Source of the DNA: Plectrocnemia conspersa
Taxonomy: Eukaryota; Arthropoda; Insecta; Trichoptera; Polycentropodidae
Assembly (NCBI GenBank): GCA_009617715.1
Contig: VTFK01000116.1
Location: 1,026,215 to 1,090,214, forward strand
DNA length: 64,000 nt
Direction of reading: 5' to 3'
Shown here one piece after another: positions 37,446 to 48,214 of this stretch. The first letter of the stretch is position 1, and each line of letters begins with the position of its first letter. The notes under the pieces are model-generated. The model saw only the letters and a list, made by a program, of their open reading frames with translations. It was not told the origin of the DNA and searched no databases. A program made the translations under genes and the position numbers.

Positions 37446-37770
37446 TGATATTATACTATGTTTTAAAAATAGAATAGCTATCCTTACCGATATTTCTATG
37501 GACTATACTAATATAAAAAGGACTGATCAAAGTATATTCAAATCGAATTTTGATCAATAGGAGAGCGCAAAAACAATTATCACTTCTCAGAAGGCAAAAA
37601 TTCACGTCAAAAGCAATGGGGAACGCTCGGTAACGAGCGTCGCACTGCGACGGCGTCGACACGATTTTATTGCTTTTGGCGTGGATTTTTGACTTCTGAG
37701 AAGAGATAATTATTTTTGCGCTCTCCTATTGGGCAAAATTCGGTTTAGATGTGCTTTATTTATTTATTAT
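37446..37770. mobile_element. palindromic MITE, family M, most complete copy
   Basis: Arms mirror each other around 37620-37650. The left arm has AATAGGAGAGCGCAAAAACA, TTCTCAGAAGG and CACGTCAAAAGCAAT; the right has ATTGCTTTTGGCGTGG, CTTCTGAGAAGAGATAATTA and TTTTTGCGCTCTCCTATTGG. The centre is GC-rich (ACGCTCGGTAACGAGCGT and CGACGGCGTCGACACG). The outer left block ATCCTTACCGATATT recurs, inverted, near 62072-62086. Related pieces lie at 16853, 43560-43760, 52890-52925, 57180-57310, 57770-57960 and 61858-62100. No coding capacity; superfamily unknown. Confidence 0.75.
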
Positions 37771-38158
37771 AAAAATGAAATCCGTCTGTTTGGATATTAA
37801 AACATTTTTATAAAATATCTTTTCCTCCTTTCTCATAGCAACTAGGCATTTGGGTAAGGAAAAAATAAAATATCACAAATCTCCCAATAAATAATTAACA
37901 TAAAATTACAGTATTTTTAATTAAGTTAAATTATAGTCTTATCTCTTTCTTATTATAGTTCGTTTATATTAATATTGTTAATTAAATCAAAATTTTTAAA
38001 ATGTTTACATGTATAAGTCAATGTTTAGTTATAACATTATTTGCCAGTATATTGGGATTTGATTTTAATCTGTCATCTTAACCTTTTTAATTGTGTTCTT
38101 TACACTGAAACATTTTCAAACACCTAATATTCAAGCTTTTTACGTTATTACAAATGAA
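37771..38158. other. noncoding, nothing recognised
   Basis: AT-rich sequence without frames. Confidence 0.4.
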
Positions 38159-38370
38159 TAGCATAGTGTTGGAAACTCTAAACTGTAAACTCAAGTGGTT
38201 GCAGGTTCGAGCCACGACAGCAGATTCGAATTTGTATTCATAAGAAATCGTTATTATAGTCACTGATTCTCAGACTTATGGTAGTTAATTAATTCATCAT
38301 GTCCATTGACTTACAGTACAGATTTATGCCGTTGTAACGCATTAGGCTTACGCCGGTCAGTTACAATTAA
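38159..38370 (+). repeat. tRNA-derived SINE
   Basis: The A-box-like TAGCATAGTGTTGGA at 38159-38173 and B-box-like GGTTCGAGCC at 38204-38213 are spaced as in a tRNA, followed by a non-tRNA body. Near its 3' end is GTTGTAACGCATTAGGCTTA, which also occurs in inverted form at 45476-45517 (CGTTGTAACCTGACAGG ... GCGTTACAACGG). The cloverleaf stems do not form, so this is a SINE and not a tRNA gene. RNA polymerase III boxes in this arrangement are the established hallmark. Confidence 0.6.
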
Positions 38371-39825
38371 AGATAAAAAAATGCTTAAAAAAATAATAAA
38401 ATAATTTTATAATTAATTAAGCCGCTTTTAAGCAGTCAATTTCAATAATATACAACTTATGATAGAATTCCACGTATACTAATTAATAATCTGAATTATG
38501 TATTTGGAATATATTTTAATATCTAGAAATTAATTAAAATTACCATTTTTAAGTACTACTCTTGGATATGTTACCAGTGTAGTACTGTATAAGTTAAAAT
38601 TTAATTTAATTCAATAATTTTCAATACAAGATTCGATTGGAATGGAAAATTGTATATAAAAAATTAACGTTACTACAAATATAGAAAGGCCGTCTTCTTA
38701 TACAGCCAAGGACTTTATTGAGATTGAAATCTGATATTAATTAAAAATTTATGAATTTGAAGAATCTTGTGAGATTTCCTGTAATTATGAACAAAAAATT
38801 GATCAAGAGTTGAACTCCAATAAAATTAAATAGTATGTTTCTATTTAATGATTGTGTTGTAATGACAAAAAAATATTTTTAAGATACTTTTCCAAAAAGA
38901 CGCGTGCTTTTTTTGAAACTATTTCAATTCAATAGCTATCTCTAATTATATTATATACCATATAATCTAATATCATATTGTAAAAATTTAGGCAATTGAC
39001 AAAACGCTGCATAGTTTTAGATTCGAACCAAGAAGAATAAATATGCCACCTTCTAATTGTTTCACGTCATAAAAATGTTATAAATATTAGTCTTCTTTAT
39101 TATTTTTTGAAATATCATATTGCATTCCGTACCATACCGTCCGACAGGACACTTGTAATATAGATTTTCGCCCGAGTTGCAACTAACTCGTAAATATAAT
39201 TATTATGTTATATCGTGTCTATAAGTTTATTAATAAACTTAAAATCTGGAGTTACCGATAGTTTAATTAGAGGACATTGAACCCTCCTGTAAGCTAAGAA
39301 GAGTCGTAGAGAGACAAGGATCATCGAGAACCGTTAAGTTAAGATCCTAATCTATACATTATATATCGTCCAATGGGCTTCTTTTTGCCTTAAAACAATA
39401 GATGATGATTAAATATAATTCTAGAATTTTAATTTTGATTTAAGCAAAAACACAAGAGACATGGGAATGTCCGTTTTAGATATCGTAACGGCATTTGAAA
39501 AGGTGTGTCTTGACAGCCTCAAAATTTGTATCGCACATAATCCATAAATAGGTATTTGAGTTTACCAGACAAATAATGAATAGTGACATTCGGCACAGCT
39601 GAAGTGTAGCAGTTACATTTTTATTATGTCAAATGAAATAAAGGCTGGGGCACGAGGCACCTCCGGCCCGCTCAGTCCTGTCGTGTTTCACCTAAATAAT
39701 AAATTTTACTTAATTGTTTGTATAATGACTATTATAACACATTGGGGAAATATTCACTTAAATTAAAGTCATGCAATAAAAAAAAAATTGCTCTAAATGT
39801 GCAAGTTTGTATTACGCCAACAAAA
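38371..39825. other. noncoding, nothing recognised
   Basis: No frames, repeats or promoters supported; 39620-39690 is slightly GC-richer. Confidence 0.4.
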
Positions 39826-39826
39826 A

Positions 39827-40315
39827 AAAACCTGCTCTTAGAAAGTCTCAAAATAAATATAGCAATTAGACTTTTAGCAAGATTCCGAACAAATTTTGTC
39901 CCGAAAAAGCACTTAGAAAGTTCTCTAGCTTTTTTAAAAAAATATGAAAGATATTTATCTATGCAAATATTTGACTAATGTAAATTTGCCAGTATTCTGC
40001 GGAAGCTCTATGAATCATATGCAAGTGCTGTTTAAATAAACTTACTCAAATATTCACAAAAAATGTTTCAGAAAAAATATTTTAAATGTTTTTATCACAC
40101 AGATGAGTAAAAACCTCGTTTTAAGAAAGTTTCAAATTGAAACAATTAGACCTTAAGCAAGACTTCAAACAAATTTTATCCCTATAAAACGCTATTTGCT
40201 ATGCAAATATTTCATTTAAGATCTATAAATCTTGATGCATGTTAATTTACTGGTATTCTGCTGAAGCTCAGTGAATCATATTGAAGTGCTGTTTAGATAA
40301 ACTTATTTGTTATAA
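39827..40315 (+). repeat. tandem duplication, about 265-285-bp unit
   Basis: The two copies match in order: CTCTTAGAAAGTCTCAAA / TTTTAAGAAAGTTTCAAA, CAAGATTCCGAACAAATTTT / CAAGACTTCAAACAAATTTT, TATTCTGCGGAAGCTC / TATTCTGCTGAAGCTC, and GTGCTGTTTAAATAAACTTA / GTGCTGTTTAGATAAACTTA. The 86-codon frame at 39718-39978 overlaps copy 1 and is broken by stops in copy 2, which argues that it is not coding. Confidence 0.75.
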
Positions 40316-41885
40316 ACATTTCTTCAAAATAATATATTAAAATATCTTTGTATACTTTCTGATAATAAAGGATATTTCATCATAATGTAATTTCATATTA
40401 TCTATGAATATTATATTATAATAATTATTAATGCATCTTGTAAATCAATATGTATATTTAATATAACAGGTTAACATCATAGTTGCTGCCTTATTAGAAA
40501 TTGAATGCTAAGATCCTTTATATAAATTTCAGATTTGAGATTAGTATAGAATTATTATTATACATATGTAATACATCATAAATATGCATTATTATATGTT
40601 TATCATTAATATATGCAGATTAATTTATAAAGTCTAATGACGTCATTGCAATGACGATAGTAATGAACTGATTTAAGTTGCTAACCAAACTAGGGTCAAT
40701 GGCTCAGATTTTTTTTTATATCTATCGTTTGGAAACCTGTCTTGTATAATACATATGTACATATACTATGTAAATGCGTGAGAATAATGCAGAATATGAT
40801 AAAGTTTTTAAAGTAATAGATAATTTATCATCATACATATTGGAAGCTTTTTAATGACTTCGTATGGTTTATTGCCCTTCAAGCAGGTTTTCCTCATTTT
40901 TCTTGACTGTCCAAATCAAATGCATAGATAATCGAGGTCGGTCAAGGCTGAAATCTATTCAATCCCACGCATTATTGACCTTGCATATAAATAGCAGGGG
41001 GTATACAGATACAGGTAAAAAAATCTCATGTTAATGTTATAAATATGTAACAACTTCATTATTTCTCAACTGTTTTATTTATTTATGAAGCTTAAAAACA
41101 TTTTTAGATATCGCACCGTTTAGACAACATTCCGGTGACATTTATAAAAAATGAACTAGGAATTTACATAAGCAGCAACGGTTTAAAGTAGAAAAAACAG
41201 GTAAGCCAAAAAATATCTGATTCGGCATTTTTGTCGAGGTTTAATTTATGTATATCAATGAAGATCAGTAGTTCATATTTTATAAATTATTGAAAACATT
41301 TATATACAATATTATGATGAATAAATATTGTCCCAACTTAACGATTTTTTTTAAGATGAAACTCAACTCAAGTGAAAAGGGTTCAGCACTCAAACACAAA
41401 GCTTATATGTGAAATATTTATAAAGATTATTGATCATAAATTCGTTACACTTAACCATACAAATCATATTTCATAGTGTATTTAATAGATCGTAGGACTG
41501 AGACTTTTTTGCGCACACACTTTGAGAACTCATTGACGTAAGACTTGACGTAAGTTGTTTGTAGTATTGTGCCTTTTATCTATTAGGATTTATTTGACCT
41601 TCAAATAACAGTTTGCCATCCCATAATTTGTAAAAATATTGCATTTGTTATTGACGTTCTAAAACACACATAGTAAAAAGCATTTTTTTATTCTCAGTTT
41701 TTTTTTGTATGTTTGGCGTGTCGGCAAACCGAGTTAAAATAAATGTTTAAATGCGCTTCTTCATAATAAAATGTACAAAATACTACAATTGTAGCATACT
41801 TAAAATACAAAAATCAAGGATTTGTTTTATCTATATAATTAGGATGAGTTAGGATGAACTTATTATTATATCAGATTCACTATTA
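40316..41885. other. noncoding, nothing firm
   Basis: A TATAAATAG word near 40986 has no supporting initiator or open exon. AT-rich otherwise. Confidence 0.4.
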
Positions 41886-42060
41886 TGCTTCCACTACACT
41901 CTCTGGAAGTTGTCCGAACCGAAGCTACAACTGAAGTCGACCGAGATCTACGACTTCGAGTAAGCGCCCACACTGTCGCAGATTTGACGTTCGGACGGCG
42001 GCTGCTGTCACGTACAGCCGTCATATTTGCGCGCGATCGAAAAAAAAGTGCCAAATAATC
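41886..42060. other. CpG-rich patch, possible element end or promoter
   Basis: A sharp GC rise. CTCTGGAAGTTGTCCGA at 41899 is mirrored by TCTCGGAAGTTGTCCGA on the opposite strand near 42800-42816, suggesting that the two CpG-rich patches are inverted ends of one 0.9-kb unit. The minus-strand 62-codon frame (41866-42054) is arginine/serine-rich low-complexity and unrecognised. Confidence 0.3.
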
Positions 42061-42124
42061 GCAATTTTTAAATTGTCACATTAATAAAATTACGCTACTG
42101 ATAATTATAAAAGTTTGTGTGGGC

Positions 42125-42210
42125 ACTCACCAATACAATATCAATGAAAACTTTTCGGTCGTAAATATTCAATTTACGCAAAATCTTTGTCGGTTTTTTG
42201 CAAAATGCCA
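42125..42210 (-). other. weak exon-like frame
   Basis: On the minus strand an ATG at about 42208 opens MAFCKKPTKILRKLNIYDRK then VFIDIVL, ending at a GTGAGT donor near 42127-42132. Twenty-seven codons are too few to trust, and no family is recognised. It lies inside the possible 41.89-42.82-kb unit. Confidence 0.15.
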
Positions 42211-42559
42211 TAAGGCATAAAAATGATACTTCAGAATACGAACACCACATCTGTGACTATCCTAGAATTTGTCGCCATCGATTCTAAATAAGAATTCGTT
42301 ATGGTGTAACATTAATATAAACCGATCTAAGAAAATACATAAGGATATTAGTAAAGATTTTTATAACAAAATCAAGTTTAACACTAATTTTATATGAAAA
42401 AAAAATATAATAACGATATATGTTAGAACGATATACTATCAAAAATATAATTAATCCCTTTTGGTGCCCTAAAATATTCAAAGATGTCAGTAAGAGTCTA
42501 TTGAAGTCCCCGATAAGCATGTGTTAACCATAAGACGCCTACGCGCATATTGAAATTGA

Positions 42560-42820
42560 AGCGAGTTACTCGTTCTATCTCAGTTTGCAAACCACCATAT
42601 CATTATCTCTCTCACTCTCATCACTTAACACGCGAGAGAGCGAAAGGGGAAGTATCTCACCACTCGCGCTCGAAAGAGCAGCTCCGACTTCGGTTCCTTT
42701 GACTCGGAAAATTTTCCGACAATATATGGAAGCGCTCGAAGCTGGCCAAGTCGACTGAATAACCCCCACTTAACCTCCCGTTCTCGGTAACCTCGGACAA
42801 CTTCCGAGAGATTTTAGAAT
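42560..42820. promoter_or_regulatory. CpG-rich patch with initiator-like words
   Basis: GC-rich relative to its neighbours, with a repeated GAGAGAG/CTCTCTC composition and TCAGT words on both strands (ATCTCAGTTTGC plus strand near 42578; TTCAGTCGACTT minus strand near 42755). It may be a promoter or the second end of the unit starting at 41886. No TATA box or open exon was found. Confidence 0.25.
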
Positions 42821-43355
42821 AGGCAGAACTAAACTCGATTTAAAGCTAATAATTTTTTGCCTACATTCCTAGAATGGGTTAACCAAAGAGTTACAAAAAA
42901 TAACTACTTTGACTAAGAATATATTATATTTTTTCAGCAGTGGACTTCACGGTTTTATACAATAAAAATAAGCCACTTTTAGTAAAAAGTAAGTTTTTAC
43001 ATGCCTTTAACATACTGGTATCATTTGAATACGACATTATTCATCAGCTGTTATCTTATAATATATAGTCGGCAACCAACCAAAGATTATTATACAAATG
43101 GCAAAAAATAAATATCATACAATAACAAGAATGGCACAGGATGGATTTATCACATCTTTCTAGAACTAAGCTATAAATAGATGCAACGGAAAACAGCATT
43201 CATTGGAATTATCCTAAGCACTGAGTAAATAGTTATTAATATGAAACAGAGGCTATTATTATTTTCTAGTATTTATATCCGTATTTTTATAAGGTTTGTA
43301 TATAAATGATATGATGTTTAATCAGCTATTATGACACCCTATTTTTTATTTAAAA
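42821..43355. other. noncoding, nothing recognised
   Basis: AT-rich; ends at the TA target of the next element. Confidence 0.45.
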
Positions 43356-43357
43356 TA

Positions 43358-44511
43358 CAGTAGTGTGACAAAATAATTGGACCAGACCAGTGACGTCATT
43401 TCAGTATTTTCAAGGGTGTGGCAAAATTTGGCCAGACATAGTCGTGTTTTTAATGTATTGATTTCATTAAGATTGATAGTATTACATTAAATGCCATTCA
43501 TTTTTCTTGTCCAATTCAAGTGAATGCAAATTCCTTCACCTGCCCCCCAAATAACGTCCCTGTTAGAATCCACGTCAAAAGCAATTAAATCGTGTCGTCG
43601 CAGTAAAATCACTAGGTTTTCTAGTGGTCATATTAAGACTTGTTATAACAATATAACGACTTGAATAAATAAAAACATATCTAAACCTAAACAATTATCC
43701 CTTCTAAGAAAACAAAAATCCACGTCAAAAGCAAAAAAATAAATACCGTAAACAAAAAAAATATTTTAAAATATAATTTAAAGACATACTTTTTTCCAAT
43801 CATTAGCAGTGTAATCTCGATGTTTGTTAGTCGTGGCTGCTTTTAAAATTAAAATTCACCTCGCGTAATCAATGTTGTAAAGTTTTCTTAGATATTTCGA
43901 TTCCATCATTATTTAAAATATCTGTTGTAATCCGCTTATTTTTCAATGCATAGATACATGCTTTCTGTCCGTCCGAGGGGTCGTTTTTGGTTTTTTCCAT
44001 ATTTGTGTTATTGTGACATATAGTGTTGCTATCTAAGTGCTAACCTTTTTTTATTCTGATCACTGATTGCTGAGACACGTTGAATTTTTGGACTATTTCT
44101 CGATAACTATGAGTTTTTTACCAAGCACAAATAACAATTTTCACTTCAGCAAAATTATTTTTTCTTTGGGTCATTTTATAAAAATCACTGTTTTTCACAA
44201 AATTATTATTAAATACTATTGAATTAACACACAAATTAACAATTACGAACAATTGTGATGTGGGTGATAATTTAGAAAGAGATTAGAAAATAAAACTTAA
44301 TTTATTTATCCGAATGTTTTGACAGAACCACAAATTGTTGCACACTGAATACAGTTTTTCAACAAAAGAATAATAAATATATATATTTAATATTCTTTTG
44401 TTAAAATGTATTGCCAACTAACGAGTTTCAAGTGTTTTAACGCACAATATTTATTTCCTGTATTAGTTTCTTGAAATGTTGCAGTGGTCCAATTATTTTG
44501 TCACACCCCTG
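43358..44511 (-). mobile_element. Tc1-type transposon, degenerate
   Basis: Terminal repeats are CAGTAGTGTGACAAAATAAT plus TGGACCA at the left and, on the other strand, CAGGGGTGTGACAAAATAAT plus TGGACCA at the right. The left flank is TA and the right is AA, consistent with a decayed TA duplication. CAGT.GTG.CAAA-type ends are typical of Tc1 elements. It carries a broken transposase N-terminus on the minus strand and two partial family-M arms (43566-43602, 43693-43738), apparently later insertions or gene-conversion scraps. At 1154 bp it is shorter than the usual 1.3-1.6 kb. Confidence 0.85.
43780..44176 (-). pseudogene. Tc1 transposase N-terminal remnant
   Basis: The minus-strand start at 44176 reads MTQRKNNFAEVKIVICAW, a stop, then SYREIVQKFNVSQQSVIRIK, a paired-type helix-turn-helix as in Tc1 transposases. 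Further on, LKNKRITTDILNNDGIEISK and KKTLQH match the second DNA-binding region (the family pattern ...VSxRTVxRxL), and after a frameshift NKHRDYTANDWKKVCL matches the W..EDWKKV segment that precedes the first catalytic aspartate. The catalytic DDE domain itself is missing. Confidence 0.75.
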
Positions 44512-44514
44512 AAT

Positions 44515-45194
44515 TTAAAGACACTTAAAGTAATCTCTTGAGAATTCAATATATAAGAGGAAGAAATTCGCAAGAAAAATAATTATTTTTTCTAACGTGT
44601 ACTTCGAAATAAAAGGGAAAGAATTGTCCTGGTACACACTTACTCGAAACAATTTATTTAAGCACATATGACACTTTCTAAATTTAATTGCATCACATAT
44701 TTTCTATTTATTTAGATTACATTGTTAATTTAGGGTTAAAGCAGATATCTCATTACACCATTATCAAAATAATACTTATAAAAAAAAACTCAAGACACCT
44801 TATATTCATATTATATTGTGTTAAATATCGGTCTTAGGGTCGCAATAGCGGCACGCTTTTTATATTTTGGGGGTGAGTTTTTGAAGTATTTCAATAATTA
44901 AAGTATAACTCTTTGTTTTAAAGAGCGAAAGTAAAGATTGTCAACGATTTTATGATTCGGTTTTATATTGACTATTTTTCGTTTTCAATATATTTTTTAT
45001 TTATTTATGGAGTTTCCTGTTCAAGTCTGTAATATTAGTACTTGTTAGTTAGCACAGCACCACGCTATAAAAATAGCAGTTGCTACTCCCCACTGTTCAA
45101 ACCCAAACCTGACAAACAAATTAATCATTATTCAGTTATTATATTTGTTTAGGTTATGTTTTGGTGTAAACAGCAAATGTACGTTTCGCAATCA
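44515..45194. other. noncoding, minor repeat blocks
   Basis: CTACTCCCCACTGTTCAAAC and CCAAACCTGAC near 45085 match TTACTCCCCAATGCG and GTTCAAACCCAAACCTAAC near 48515-48556, showing a further interspersed repeat. Nothing coding. Confidence 0.4.
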
Positions 45195-45895
45195 TAAAAT
45201 TTGAGCGTGGTGTCGTGCCAATTGAAAATTACCGTATTATTAGTGTATATTACAAGTAAAATTACAATTTGCCTGACAGATGCTAGTGATTTTATACGCT
45301 GTTCTAAACTTTCATTTTCGTGGTCTTAAACTGACAGTTGTGAACGCCACATGTTAAATATTGTACGCCGCCAGTGTACAATATTTTATTTTAGAAAATA
45401 GCTATAAGGCGATGCATCATCTGTTTAGGCCAAAAAATATATATTTTTTGGCCTAAACAGATTTTATTAAATCTTCCGTTGTAACCTGACAGGCGTTAGC
45501 CAAAATGCGTTACAACGGGCAAATATGTACCAACTGAGTAAATCAACCTATAAATAAATATAAACCACTGGACTGATAGTCCGGAAATCGGTGACAAATA
45601 CTATTAATTATAAATTATTGTGCTACACAAATAATCAATAGATGTCACTACAGCTGGGACCGTTTTTTAAGAGCGTGGTGTCCGTGCTAACTGGCATGTA
45701 CCGTGTTATTAATATATCATATATTACCATTGAAATTATAATTTGCCTGAGAGGTGCTAGTGAATTTATATAGTCATTTGACAGGCGTGCAACCTGTAAA
45801 AAAGCAACGTGGTCTGACAGTTGTGAACGCCACCGGTGTACAATATTTCGTTATAGGCCGATACATCACCTGTTAAGGCCAAAATGTTACGAACG
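45195..45895 (+). repeat. direct repeat pair of about 220 bp, 475 bp apart
   Basis: 45195-45425 and 45670-45895 share GCGTGGTGTC, TACCGT.TTATTA, ATTATAATTTGCCTGA, GATGCTAGTGA-like, GACAGTTGTGAACGCCAC and GTGTACAATATTT blocks in the same order, and both end in CATC.CCTGTT.AGGCCAAAA. A third trace, AGGTTAGGTTTTGGTTTGAA near 46040, matches AGGTTATGTTTTGGTGTAAA near 45153. Confidence 0.7.
45419..45462. repeat. perfect 44-bp palindrome
   Basis: The left half ATCTGTTTAGGCC plus AAAAAATAT is followed at once by its exact reverse complement, with no loop. It lies where the second copy of the direct repeat reads CACCTGTTAAGGCCAAAATG on one side only, so the palindrome arose by inverted duplication in the first copy. 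Confidence 0.9.
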
Positions 45896-45899
45896 TACG

Positions 45900-46945
45900 T
45901 GTACCGAATCTAATATTGATTGATGAAATTATATTTAAGATTGTGAAAAAATAACTTAATTAAAAAAAAACACATTCTCTATAACCTGAAAAATTATAAT
46001 TAGTTTTAGAACTTAGTCAAGCTGAATATGGTTTTCGTTTAGGTTAGGTTTTGGTTTGAATACAGTTCGCTAGCGCTTATTAGTTGAATTATATGTTTAC
46101 TAATGCGAGGGAGAAGCCATACATACGTGTAAGAATATTCATTGTCTCGCTTGCTCTTGTTGAAGCGGCAATGCTCATTTCCAGGTTTTCGTCTGGGTCA
46201 CATCCGATTATAAAAATAAATATTTTGCCCCATTTCGTACAAAATATATAAATAATATATATGTAATATAACAGAAACTTGCTGTCAACTCTTACCGTAT
46301 AGTTGTGTTAGTTCCAGAGTCCGTGTGCTTTGGATAAAAAGTGGAAGATGTGATGCTCACTGTTGTAACATATACAATTAATAAGAACTGCCCTAAATAA
46401 CTATCCTGCGGATCTCCAGCTGGAATTTTACACACTATCATGAGATCATTAGTAAAGTAGCACATTCACAACCTTTCTAATATGCCCTACATAAATATAA
46501 TTTTTCTGTATTTGGCAATATTATTCCATCTTGTCATATAAACATGAATCAAAAACCCTCTTATCAAGTTTATATTGAACTCTGCTAGTGAACACATTGG
46601 CCAATTTATTTTTTTAACAAACAAGGTTCTTCCTATAATAAATTATCACCAAAATTCAAATTAAGTCATTGTAACTCTACGCAAGACAAGAACAACCTGC
46701 GTGGATAAATTGAGCGCTTGAACAATAGAATTAACTCGTTTCTTTGTTCAAGTGCTAGCAGCTCGTGTTACCAACCGATCATTGCTTTCTCCCTCTATTA
46801 ATAAATTGATTCGACTCCAAAACACATGTTCCATTTCTGACCACGTGGTCAATCTTGACTTCCAAAATGTCCCAAGAAGTCAACGACTCGATAAATAGTG
46901 GCACTATTGCATGCGGCACACATTTTTGCCCCGTATTCTTGGCTA
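45900..46945. other. noncoding, nothing recognised
   Basis: No frames or RNA genes supported; 46090-46200 is slightly higher in complexity. Confidence 0.4.
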
Positions 46946-46949
46946 CCCG

Positions 46950-47120
46950 CATTTAGATTATCCGGTTGCTTCAACCGTGCATTAACAAGTGGGGTACGGA
47001 AGGTTTGCGGTTCGATTCCGGTTCGACCACGTGCTAGTGAGTCACAGAGTAAGCGGATATAAGGCATACCTCGGATCATCGCCGACACGTCAATGTGACT
47101 AATATGTGCCTGTTTGTAAA
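46950..47120 (+). repeat. tRNA-derived SINE or tRNA-like relic
   Basis: GCGGTTCGATTCCGG at 47009-47023 is a near-perfect B box/T-arm. The antisense translation gives the familiar RTGIEPQTF string, a known artefact of tRNA-like repeats. The T stem is imperfect and no acceptor or D-arm pairing is found about 70 bases upstream, so a working tRNA is rejected. The 79-codon minus frame 46849-47088 is a shadow. Confidence 0.5.
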
Positions 47121-47715
47121 TGCATATAGGGTGTGCCGAAAAAAGTGGAGAATCTGCGGTCAGACAGCATCCTGGTCAGTGTATTTTTTTCGCATATGAA
47201 TAATATTTGTTTTGGATTTGGTTGAGTGTATATAAATATTGGTAAGGAAAACTGGTTTGTGAAGGAAAATTGCGACTTTCGCATAGATTAAAATAAATAT
47301 TTAAAAAAGAATATCCGTTGAAAAAGCAATGAATTTATTTTATATAAATACAGAAATGAAAGCAGCGAGTTAGGTTAACTGCCGGAAAATTTGCAACCTG
47401 CAAACGATTCACGCGCGCAAGCGTAGGGTCACGGTCTTTATGCTTTCACTGATCAATCATGTAAGATTGTTACTGATTATAATTTACATTCGAATAAAGC
47501 AAAAGCTTTTTAAAAAAATATCATATGCATTATACATATAGGTTTTTACGAATATGCTATTTTCGTTCTCTAGCGTGTTTTCACCTAGTAAAACCCCAAA
47601 CTTGTAAGTCGGTCTGTTTGTGGTTTTAATGTTTATGTACAAAGGAAAGTAAAACAGCGATAGCACTCGGTATTATGAAAAATTAACCGCGATGATGTTA
47701 TGTTTTTATTATCAA
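47121..47715. other. noncoding, nothing recognised
   Basis: Short frames (47099-47284, 47484-47666 minus) have no motifs or conservation signals. Confidence 0.4.
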
Positions 47716-47719
47716 TCAG

Positions 47720-48210
47720 ATTTATATGGAACTTCATTTATTAACATGTTCAAGTGATTATGACTAGAAAAAAAGTGTTCCTCAATAAACAACACGCAAG
47801 AATTCTCCGGTGCATTGAATGAATATTTCTTTGTTATGAAACGGTCACGAGAAACAATATATCGCCGGAAGACAAATAGCACTGTAAGGCCCAACCACGG
47901 CGATATCCATCAAGCAAATGTCACTTTCTAAAGGCAGATACTTATTTCGTTGTTTTAAGAAGTGAGTGCAACGATTGTCTGTATGATCGCTGCATGATTG
48001 TGATTGGTCAGCAAGCTTTGCAGCCCTGAATAATTGAGCTTGGACTCTAATGAGGAGAATGTAGTCACTTGGCATACTCCGCAGACACTTGACCAAAGAC
48101 TAGCAGACGCCCACTCGTCCGCGGACAACATACGGTCATGGACACTTACATACTGAGAGGGAATACACCTTACAGAGCAATACTGTCGCTGCCACGTCAC
48201 CTACAAGACC
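47720..48210 (-). repeat. interspersed repeat R2, copy 2
   Basis: The reverse complement aligns in order with 7925-8215. Blocks read GCGGAGTATGCCAAGTGAC, TTAGAGTCCAAGCTCAATTA, GGGCTGCAAAGCTTGCTGA, TTTAGAAAGTGACATTTGC, TTCCGGCGATATATTGTTT and AAAGAAATATTCATTCAATG. Overlapping frames (47712-47894, 47845-48096, 47955-48200) stay open longer than expected for this AT content, so the ancestor may have been coding. No family is recognised in any frame. This copy extends further upstream (48110-48210) than the first. Confidence 0.6.
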
Positions 48211-48214
48211 TCTG

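Noticed and set aside
39718..39978. 86-codon lysine/leucine-rich frame
   Set aside because: Overlaps a tandem duplication whose second copy destroys the frame.
40980..41020. TATAAATAG promoter with CAGGTAAA donor
   Set aside because: No initiator, GC shift or open exon supports it; TATA words are frequent at this AT content.
47005..47035. Functional tRNA gene
   Set aside because: The B box is good but the T stem is imperfect and no acceptor or D-arm partner is found at tRNA spacing.
46849..47088. Minus-strand frame containing RTGIEPQTF
   Set aside because: A well-known artefact of translating tRNA-like B-box sequence antisense; not a protein.
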